A stretch of 22,833 nt of DNA, from assembly GCA_964478455.1 (NCBI GenBank), contig CAYZJD010000021.1, forward strand, positions 1-22,833, given 5' to 3'. Under the pieces are notes generated by a model, which was not told where the DNA came from, ran no database searches, and saw only the letters and a list, made by a program, of their open reading frames with translations. A program made the position numbers and the translations under genes. Below, in pieces: positions 15,801-21,506 of this stretch (position 1 is its first letter; each line of letters opens with the position of its first letter). The stretch comes from CAYZJD01 sp964478455. Its GTDB lineage: Bacteria > Acidobacteriota > Terriglobia > Bryobacterales > Bryobacteraceae.

Positions 15801-16204
15801 GGCAGATCGATCTCTGGTTTGAAGAAGCGGGCGAGATCGTGCTGGTCGATTATAAGACCGACGACGTCAAACCCGAACAGGCGGAGGCCAGGGCCGAGGA
15901 GTACGCCGTGCAACTGCGTCTTTACGGGCTGGCGATCGAGCGGCTCGCCGGCCGCCCGCCTACCGCCGCATTCGCCTACTTCCTCCGGCCGAACCGTGCC
16001 GTGCCGGTCTCGCTTGGCGACGGACAACTTGCGGAAACGAGGAGGTTCCTGAATCAGCTCCGGGAGGCGCAGGAAACACTGCGGTTCGACCTGCGAGAAG
16101 GAGAACACTGCGCACGGTGCCCGTTCTTTCGGGGCCCGTGCCCCGCGACCAGCCTTAACACCGCCGGCCAGGCAGACGGGATCTCAGGCCGATTCACCGG
16201 ATGA
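12884..16204 (+). CDS. addA: AddA-type UvrD-family helicase-nuclease
   Basis: 1,106 residues. An SF1A (UvrD/RecB-like) helicase with Q motif (LTPRQRQAA), Walker A (AGPGSGKT, K28), motif II DELQD (341-345), motif III (GDLNQSIFGFR), motif V (LITVHKAKGLEF, 694-705) and motif VI (LLYVAMTRAEEH). A C-terminal PD-(D/E)XK nuclease follows: H919, D976 (RGQIDLW), D989 and K991 (LVDYKTDD). It also carries C876 (ARCPRRYF) and C1076, C1079, C1086 (CARCPFFRGPC), an Fe-S-type cysteine set not found in classical B. subtilis AddA. With the addB product it should form an ATP-driven double-strand-end resection complex with two nucleases. Its start overlaps addB by 10 bp with a good ribosome-binding site; its 3' end overlaps the convergent anti-sigma gene by 21 bp. 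It could equally be named AdnB-like. Confidence 0.85.
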   Translation: MDLTPRQRQAARRQGQDVCLVAGPGSGKTRVLIERFRWLVDECGASPLDILAITFTEKAATEIKQRLVRSFDHRSEIRAQIERAYVSTVHGFCARLLREHAIAAGLDPQFTVLEATESQAELEQAAHAALDRLFDARPAEFGRLVDAIDAPGRLAAALMESYWAMRTAGRTVAELRGCSEGPPPVTLASLAAAVRRAVSDSGTGVTPARRKRNAGLLVWARHAELLAVCPLSQEHFRLVSDFQQFDRRGLEEGDPVRACIERMRNGDLDLLRASFVTEQHTELRSLLLDALDEMDLSYRCRKSELSAMDFSDLEERAIDLLRRDSRLCECVRRRFRQILMDELQDTNPLQWKLLDLIRSPNQFFGVGDLNQSIFGFRHAEPDLFRRYREQVEASDKHVDRLFENHRSRAEILAAVQVVADQAPGIEEHVLEPKRLFPVKNIPSVEVLVAQGKTAEEAQRREARWVARRIRELVDTLEIEERKEDRKTVRRARFRDVGVLVRTYNAMPLLQEAFLEFGVPHLTAGGKYFYESREARDLLHLLRVIANARDEVAMAAVLRSPIVGVSDETLFRLRMLGGNLRSAVLGLPKRDTSAFDVGDLEKLSLFRAQLAQARRQRADVPPDRLLARFLDESAYEEGLDSRARANIDKLLAHARAWYRRRPGSLAGLVADLERRRAHESEPDAPPDDSSDVVRLITVHKAKGLEFPIVFLPALQRGLAGDSPSICVSPEGEFGVRWLDPATSKVTPELAYLRRQAQLKRQEDAEEDRLLYVAMTRAEEHLVLSFAATSRWKQHWAARVAGQLGFNPEDADERPLVRRFGDGFEARLFRTAADPEVPKPLAGEEAHGLEVQILDPPGVAGLHDSTVTVTELATFARCPRRYFLGDFLGRATTVRRPLWEEETGERDGDEPGAAEFGLDVHALLAGRVGEGPSAEARELAARFQASELGRRAARASRVEREFDFLLAVEDTVLRGQIDLWFEEAGEIVLVDYKTDDVKPEQAEARAEEYAVQLRLYGLAIERLAGRPPTAAFAYFLRPNRAVPVSLGDGQLAETRRFLNQLREAQETLRFDLREGEHCARCPFFRGPCPATSLNTAGQADGISGRFTG

Positions 16205-16453
16205 GGAGTCCGGGCCGGATTGCGCCCGCATCTTGCACTCCAGCGCCTTCATGAGCCGGGAATGCAGGGGTTCGGAAATCGGCAGCGCCTCCATGCCCTT
16301 GTAAATCTGCACGGTTTTCCTCGTGGTGTCGGCGATCACCCAGCAGTTCGGACACTCGCTCAAGTGCGCTTCCAGTTCCCGGCGCACCTCCGCCGACAGC
16401 TCCTCGTCCAGGTACTCGGAAAGTTCGTCCAGGAATTGCTTACAAGTAAGCAA
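16184..16453 (-). CDS. Small soluble zinc-finger anti-sigma factor
   Basis: 89 residues. A ZAS/zf-HC2 domain with C4, H30, C34 and C37 (motif HLSECPNC) and no membrane span, so cytoplasmic, in layout like RsrA-type anti-sigma factors that bind an ECF sigma factor and may respond to zinc or thiol oxidation. A fifth cysteine (C73) is near the C-terminus. The start codon is TTG at 16453, supported by AAGGAG 9 nt upstream (16463-16468) and by the family-like N-terminus MLTCKQFLDELSEYLD. It overlaps the sigma gene before it by 14 bp, and a hairpin covers the TTG. Its end overlaps the convergent addA by 21 bp. Being the partner of the overlapping sigma factor is a safe inference; redox sensing is speculative. 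Confidence 0.85.
   Translation of the reverse strand: MLTCKQFLDELSEYLDEELSAEVRRELEAHLSECPNCWVIADTTRKTVQIYKGMEALPISEPLHSRLMKALECKMRAQSGPDSSSGESA
16436..16453 (-). promoter_or_regulatory. Hairpin over the anti-sigma TTG start and sigma stop
   Basis: TTGCTTACAAGTAAGCAA reads as 8-bp inverted arms around two bases. In the minus-strand mRNA it can fold as a 7-bp stem with a CUUG loop; the 5' arm begins with the TTG start of the anti-sigma gene and the 3' arm contains the TAA stop of the sigma gene. A ribosome finishing sigma would open it, so it can couple the two translations. Confidence 0.55.
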
Positions 16454-17063
16454 AGACGTCGTCTCCTTTTCTCTTGAAGAATCGTGTCAGCTTGTCGCGA
16501 AGCTGGAGCCGGGCGCGCAGCAGCCGGCTCTTCACGGCGGGAACGGAAATGTTCAGTGCGTCCGCCGTCTCCTCGGTTGAAAGCTCGTCCACGTCGCGCA
16601 GGATGAAAACCGTCTGGAAAATCGGAGGAAGACTGCTGATGGCCCGCTCCAGGATGCCTCGTAACTCTGCGCGAGAATAGCGCTGCTCCGGGTTGTCTTC
16701 CCACACCGCGATTTCTCGAGCTACCGTCTCCTCTCCGGTGTCGATCTCCTCGTCGAGCGAGACGATCCTTCCCGACTTGCGCTTGCGCAGCTTCATCAGG
16801 GATTCGTTGACTGCGATCCTGACCAGCCACGTGTAAAACTTCGAGCTCCCCTGGAACTCGGGAAGATGTTCGTAAGCCTTCAGAAACGTTTCCTGAAGGA
16901 TCTCTTCCGCGTCCTCCTCGCTCTGAGTAATGTGCCTGGCTAAGCGGTAGATCTTGCGTTCGTATCGGTTGACGAGTTCCGTGAAGGCGGCGGCGTCTCC
17001 CTGCCGGGCGCTCGCAACCAGGGAGAACTCGTCGGTTTCGTGTTGCGTCGTCGTATCCGCCAT
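16440..17063 (-). CDS. ECF RNA polymerase sigma factor
   Basis: 207 residues from ATG 17063. Region 2 (about 18-92) contains ARQGDAAAFTELVNRYE and FYTWLVRIAVNESLMKLRKRK; region 4 (about 135-195) contains SSLPPIFQTVFILRDVDELSTEETADALNIS followed by the recognition helix VPAVKSRLLRARLQL. It is an RpoE/SigW-like ECF factor. The frame extends 4 codons upstream to a TTG at 17075, which would overlap its own Shine-Dalgarno-like AAGGTGG, so the ATG is preferred. The gene overlaps the downstream anti-sigma gene by 14 bp. Upstream lies a REP-like inverted repeat and the divergent thrS. It is not closely similar to the ECF factor at 1863, so this is not a recent duplication. Its regulon cannot be told from the window. 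Confidence 0.92.
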   Translation of the reverse strand: MADTTTQHETDEFSLVASARQGDAAAFTELVNRYERKIYRLARHITQSEEDAEEILQETFLKAYEHLPEFQGSSKFYTWLVRIAVNESLMKLRKRKSGRIVSLDEEIDTGEETVAREIAVWEDNPEQRYSRAELRGILERAISSLPPIFQTVFILRDVDELSTEETADALNISVPAVKSRLLRARLQLRDKLTRFFKRKGDDVFAYL

Positions 17064-17107
17064 GAACGGTGACAACCACCTTCACTCTACTACGGGGAAC
17101 AACTACG

Positions 17108-17168
17108 GGGGACAGCCCGCATGTTTCCCGGAAGTCCTATGCGCCGAGGAAACATGCGGGCTGTCCCC
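17108..17168. repeat. REP-like inverted repeat (two 21-bp arms, 19-nt loop)
   Basis: Left arm 17108-17128 (starting GGGGACAGCCCGCATG) and right arm 17148-17168 are perfect reverse complements of 21 bases, separated by 19 nt. The left arm is identical to the repeat after malQ. It sits between the divergent sigma operon and thrS. The form (long hairpin, several copies, gene borders) fits REP elements moved by RAYT-type Y1 transposases; no such transposase is in the window. As RNA it could also act as a bidirectional stem-loop. Confidence 0.8.
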
Positions 17169-17216
17169 GTCGGCGCTCGCACGCAATCGCTGTGTTACGC
17201 TGAAAAAACAGCCGTC

Positions 17217-19157
17217 ATGAGCAGTATTACCATCGCCTTGCCGGATGGGAGCCGGCAGACGCATCCGGCTGGTGTCCGGCCAATGGACATCGCGAAGTCC
17301 CTCGGCCGGCGTCTGGCCGAGGACGCGGTCGTTGCCCGCGTGAACGGTGAGCTTCGCGACTTGGCCCGGCCCATCGAGACGGACGCGAGTCTCGAAATCC
17401 TCACTTCGAGAGACCCGGAGGCCCTCGAGGTGTACCGCCATTCGACGGCGCACCTGCTCGCGGCTGCCGTGCTCGAGCTTTACCCCGAGACGAAACTCGG
17501 CATCGGGCCTCCCATCGACAACGGCTTCTACTACGACTTCCTGCGCGAGACGCCGTTCACGCCCGAGGATCTCGAGAAGATCGAGTCCAAGATGTGGGAG
17601 TTACAGCGCAAGGACCTGCCTTACGAGCGAAAGCTCACGCCAAAGCAGGAGGGCCTCCGCAAGTACGCCTCGATGGGCGAGCGCATGAAATGCGAACTCA
17701 TCGAGGAACGCGCGGACGAGGTGTTCTCGGAGTACACCCTGGGTCCGCATTTCATCGACTTCTGCCGCGGGCCGCATGTGCCTTCAACGTCGCGCCTCAA
17801 GGCATTCAAGCTGCTCTCCATCGCCGGGGCTTACTGGAAGGGCGACGAAAGGAACCATCAGCTTCAGCGGATCTACGGCACGTCGTTCTTCACTCGAAAG
17901 GAGCTGGAGGATTACCTTAACCAGCTCGAAGAGGCCAAGAAGCGCGACCATCGGAAGCTGGGCAGGGAGTTGGACCTGTTCAGTATCCAAGACCTCGCCG
18001 GGCCCGGTCTGCCCTTTTTTCACCCGAAAGGCGCTACCGTCCGCCGGATCATCGAGGACTGGATGAGGGAGCAATACATCGCACGCGGCTACTCACTGGT
18101 CTACACGCCGCACGTGGCGCGGGCCGAGCTGTGGAAGACCTCCGGCCATTACAGCTTTTATGCGGACAACATGTTCCGCCGCATGGAACTGGACGACGCG
18201 GAGTATCAGCTCAAGCCGATGAACTGCCCGTTCCATATCCTGATTTACAAGGATCGCCTCCGCAGCTACCGCGACCTGCCCGTTCGCCTGGGCGAGCTCG
18301 GTACCGTGTACCGCTACGAGCGGTCCGGTGTGATGCACGGTCTGCTCCGGGTCCGCGGATTCACCCAGGACGACGCGCACATCTTCTGCACTCCCGGCCA
18401 GATCGAGGACGAGATCGTTGACTGCCTCCAGTTCGCCATTGATGTGCTTGACACCTTCGGCTTCGACAAGTACGAAGCCGAACTCTCCACCTGGGACGGC
18501 GGCGCCAGCAGCAAGTACGACGGGGCGCCCGATCAGTGGCAGCTTGCCGAGAGCGCGCTCTGGAAGGCATCCGAGCGTCTGAATCTGAAGGTGAAGCTGA
18601 TGCCGGACGAAGCGGCGTTTTACGGTCCCAAGATCGACGTCAAACTTGTCGACGCCATCGGACGCCTCTGGCAGCTCTCCACCGTGCAGTTCGACTTCAC
18701 GCTGCCGCGCCGCTTCGAGCTCGAATACATCGCCGAGGACGGCAAGGCCCACCAGCCGCTCATGGTCCACCGCGCGCTCTACGGCTCCGTCGAGCGCTTC
18801 TTTGGTATTCTGCTGGAGCACTACGCGGGCGCCTTCCCGGTCTGGCTCGCGCCCGTGCAGGCGGTGGTACTGCCGATCACCGACCGGCACGCCGTGTACG
18901 CGCGGCAGGTCGCCGAGCGCCTCAAGAGCAGCGGCGTCCGCGTTCACCTGGACGACCGCGGCGAAAAGGTGAACTTGAAAATCCGTGAGGCGCAATTGCA
19001 GAAGGTGCCCTATATGCTGGTAGTCGGCGACCGCGAAGAGCAGAACGGCACGGTCTCGGTCCGCAACCGCCGCCACGGCGACCAGGGCGCGAAACCGCTG
19101 GATCAGTTTCTCGCCGAGATCAAGGGCCTGATCGACGCCAAGACGCCGGAGGAGTGA
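17217..19157 (+). CDS. thrS: Threonyl-tRNA synthetase
   Basis: 646 residues. It charges tRNA-Thr with threonine in the cytoplasm. Domains in order: TGS (about 1-64), the editing domain with H75, H79, C183 and H187 (HSTAH, CRGPH) that clears mischarged Ser, the class II catalytic core (about 245-535) with zinc ligands C337 (MNCPFH), H388 (TQDDAH) and H518 (MVHRALYGS), motif 2 (RYERSG), motif 3 (GSVERFFGILLEHY), then the anticodon-binding domain (about 540-646). All key residues are intact and the length is standard (E. coli 642). The frame is open upstream to 17121, but that part lies in a REP-like repeat; the ATG at 17217 gives the normal N-terminus. No T-box leader is visible. The infC-rpmI-rplT genes that often follow thrS are absent here. 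Confidence 0.98.
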   Translation: MSSITIALPDGSRQTHPAGVRPMDIAKSLGRRLAEDAVVARVNGELRDLARPIETDASLEILTSRDPEALEVYRHSTAHLLAAAVLELYPETKLGIGPPIDNGFYYDFLRETPFTPEDLEKIESKMWELQRKDLPYERKLTPKQEGLRKYASMGERMKCELIEERADEVFSEYTLGPHFIDFCRGPHVPSTSRLKAFKLLSIAGAYWKGDERNHQLQRIYGTSFFTRKELEDYLNQLEEAKKRDHRKLGRELDLFSIQDLAGPGLPFFHPKGATVRRIIEDWMREQYIARGYSLVYTPHVARAELWKTSGHYSFYADNMFRRMELDDAEYQLKPMNCPFHILIYKDRLRSYRDLPVRLGELGTVYRYERSGVMHGLLRVRGFTQDDAHIFCTPGQIEDEIVDCLQFAIDVLDTFGFDKYEAELSTWDGGASSKYDGAPDQWQLAESALWKASERLNLKVKLMPDEAAFYGPKIDVKLVDAIGRLWQLSTVQFDFTLPRRFELEYIAEDGKAHQPLMVHRALYGSVERFFGILLEHYAGAFPVWLAPVQAVVLPITDRHAVYARQVAERLKSSGVRVHLDDRGEKVNLKIREAQLQKVPYMLVVGDREEQNGTVSVRNRRHGDQGAKPLDQFLAEIKGLIDAKTPEE

Positions 19158-19194
19158 GAAACCGCGCGGGTCCACGGCCCTTGCGCCGGAAGCA

Positions 19195-21411
19195 TCACTT
19201 CGCCTCGGGAAGGAACGTCAAAATCTCCCCAGCCTCAACCCGCCGGAACTGCATCGGGAAGCTGTAGCCTCGATAGTAGGCGTCCCACTGGTCTCTGTAA
19301 TGGCGCGACAGAACCTGCCCGGACTGCCCGATGGCAATATTCTGAACCGACCGGTCCAGGTCGGAGAAATCGATCACCATGCGCATCGAAGGAGCGTGCC
19401 TCCGTGTGATCTGTTTCACCGTAGTGGGCGAGCCGCTCATCGGCGCCGGTCCGACATGGAGGTACCTCCCAACAAGTGGTAGGCGTCCCGCCACTGGATT
19501 GGGAAGGAACACGCGGTTGTACCTTCCGTAGTCCCACTTGCGGAGGTCTCGGCCCTGGATTCGCTGGCCTTCCTCCATCGCATCGGCGAGGCTGCGCAGC
19601 AGCAATTGATCGTAATCGCCGAACCAATCCTTGGGCCGCTCGCGCAACAGCCGCTCCAGAACGGCTGGCGAGGTTTCGTGCTCATATATCAGCCCCTTGC
19701 CTGGACAGGCCCGGTCGGCGACCGCAGTCTCCAGGTGCTCACGAACCAGTGCGGCAATCATCGGCGCCGGGCCTGTGCTCATCTGCCCGTCCCAGTCTCT
19801 GAGGAGGGAGACAGCTTCTGCGATGGCTCCCCCCTTCATGCCGCGGTGTCCGTGCGCCTCCACGACCTGCCGGCTGATGAAGTGGTCGGCTGGCGAGTAC
19901 ACGTCCATCTGGAGTTGCAACATGTCCGCAATACGCCAATCCCTTCGCGTCTCCAGGCGCGCCCGGATCCGGCGGGCGCGATACGGGGCTGCGAAGATGG
20001 CGCTCACCGGATGAGGATAACCGTCGGGGAACGGGTTCTGGTTGGCACTGACGATAATCCCCGAAGCTGGGTTGAGGACCCACGGTAGCTCCTCGAACGG
20101 GATGAAGCCCTCCCACTCGAATTCGCCTGAGCTGCCGTCCACGGGCTCGTCGCCTCGATACTTCCTTCGGATCGGGAACTTGCCGGCGGCCTTGTAGCCG
20201 ATGTTTCCTTCCGCGTCGGCGTAGACGAAGTTGGATCCTGGGCCCGCAAACCTGGACAGCGCGGACCGGAACTCCCGCCAGTTGGTGGCCCGGTCGATGT
20301 CGAGAAATGGGTACTGGAAGAAGCCGGGTTCCGCCGCGATCCAACGGAGCGTGAACGTCCGGTTCCCCTCCTGAAGGAAGACCGGTCCGTGCCTCGTCAC
20401 CCAGATCAGCATCTCCACCGCCCGTCCGCCCTTCACCCGAACCGATTCCCGCTCGGGCCGCGCCTGCTCCTCTCGTCCTCGGAATGCATAGCGCCCAGTG
20501 CGAAGATCCAGCTTCTCGAAGTAGAGATCCTGAACGTCGAATGGCAAGTTGGTAATGCCCCAGGCGATCCGCTCGTTGTGGCCAATCAGCACACCAGGCA
20601 GCCCCGGCACCGAGACCCCGGAAACGTTCAGCCCCGGCGCCTTCAAGTGAACCATGTACCATGCCGAGGGGAAGCTGTACTCCAGATGCGGGTCGCTGGC
20701 CAGGAGCGGGCGTCCGGTGGCCGTGCGGGTGCCGGAGACTGCCCACGCGTTCGACCCCGGAACAAACGTGCCTCCGCCGTCCACCGGGAACAGAGAATCC
20801 ACCTTGACCCGTTCGCCCCCTTCCAGCATGTCGTGTTTGCGTTTCTCCGCCTTCCAGGAACGCGTGAGGGTATGGAACATCTGGAGGGCGATGGCAATGG
20901 AATCCGCCACGGTCCAGGGCCTGGGGTCATACCTCAGCAGTGTGAACTCGAGCGGCAGCCGGCCACGGTGCGTCTCCAGGAAGAAGTTAACCCCGCGGGC
21001 GTACGCTGCCATCGTGGCCCGGTCCTCCGGGGATAGCGTCTCCCGGTGCTGTTCCGACAGCCGCCGCAAGCGCAATAGCCTGGCTTCGCGGTCTGACTCC
21101 AGCGTTGCTGCACCGACCACTTCGGACAACTCACCGGAGGCGAGTCTTCGCATTGCATCCATCTGAAACAACCGGTCCTGCGCGGTGACATACCCCTGGA
21201 GGAAGAGGGCGTCATCAACACTCGCGGCAGCAATGTGGGGTACGCCCAAAGAATCCCGCGCCACGGTGGCCCTGGCGCCGATCGGCGCCCTCACCATCCC
21301 CTCGGTTTGCGGCAGGGGTCGCCAGCCGAACCAGTACGTACAGAAAAGAAGCAGGATCAGCGCCGCCGCGATGCCCAGGTTAAGATATTTGAGGACGCGG
21401 CGGGAGAGCAC
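19195..21411 (-). CDS. Penicillin acylase family protein (Ntn-hydrolase)
   Basis: 738 residues from GTG 21411. An N-terminal membrane anchor or signal (LNLGIAAALILLLFCTYWFGW, about residues 10-30) is followed by the acylase fold. Family marks are the alpha-chain start (RDSLGVPHIAAASVDDALFLQGYVTAQDRLFQMD), the self-cleavage site PG/S220-NAWAVSG where the serine becomes the N-terminal nucleophile of the beta chain, the HNERIAWG stretch, and SANQNPFPDGYP with a candidate catalytic Asn. Members hydrolyse amide bonds of penicillins, N-acyl-homoserine lactones or other acyl amides; the substrate here cannot be told. The GTG is preferred because the anchor follows directly and a TACAAT box lies 6 nt upstream; the frame stays open to a TTG at 21507 overlapping the divergent gene. 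Likely periplasmic. It converges on thrS with a 37-bp gap. Confidence 0.92.
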   Translation of the reverse strand: MLSRRVLKYLNLGIAAALILLLFCTYWFGWRPLPQTEGMVRAPIGARATVARDSLGVPHIAAASVDDALFLQGYVTAQDRLFQMDAMRRLASGELSEVVGAATLESDREARLLRLRRLSEQHRETLSPEDRATMAAYARGVNFFLETHRGRLPLEFTLLRYDPRPWTVADSIAIALQMFHTLTRSWKAEKRKHDMLEGGERVKVDSLFPVDGGGTFVPGSNAWAVSGTRTATGRPLLASDPHLEYSFPSAWYMVHLKAPGLNVSGVSVPGLPGVLIGHNERIAWGITNLPFDVQDLYFEKLDLRTGRYAFRGREEQARPERESVRVKGGRAVEMLIWVTRHGPVFLQEGNRTFTLRWIAAEPGFFQYPFLDIDRATNWREFRSALSRFAGPGSNFVYADAEGNIGYKAAGKFPIRRKYRGDEPVDGSSGEFEWEGFIPFEELPWVLNPASGIIVSANQNPFPDGYPHPVSAIFAAPYRARRIRARLETRRDWRIADMLQLQMDVYSPADHFISRQVVEAHGHRGMKGGAIAEAVSLLRDWDGQMSTGPAPMIAALVREHLETAVADRACPGKGLIYEHETSPAVLERLLRERPKDWFGDYDQLLLRSLADAMEEGQRIQGRDLRKWDYGRYNRVFLPNPVAGRLPLVGRYLHVGPAPMSGSPTTVKQITRRHAPSMRMVIDFSDLDRSVQNIAIGQSGQVLSRHYRDQWDAYYRGYSFPMQFRRVEAGEILTFLPEAK

Positions 21412-21417
21412 TCCGCA

Positions 21418-21423
21418 ATTGTA
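21418..21423 (-). promoter_or_regulatory. -10 box immediately upstream of the acylase gene
   Basis: On the minus strand TACAAT ends 6 nt before the GTG at 21411, the same arrangement as TATACT before addB. It suggests a leaderless transcript and supports the GTG start. No convincing -35 was found. Confidence 0.4.
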
Positions 21424-21506
21424 CTTTGAACCCGTGCAAGCGGCCCGTGGGATAGGGTTCCTCTCCTGTCTCGTCCGGCCGTTCAGAAGGTTTCCGGACT
21501 TGTCCA

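Noticed and set aside
17064..17075. TTG start 4 codons upstream of the second ECF sigma gene
   Set aside because: It abuts the AAGGTGG that would serve as Shine-Dalgarno; the ATG at 17063 is better placed.
19158..19194. Bidirectional terminator between thrS and the acylase gene
   Set aside because: The 37-bp gap contains only a very weak inverted repeat and no T-tract on either strand.
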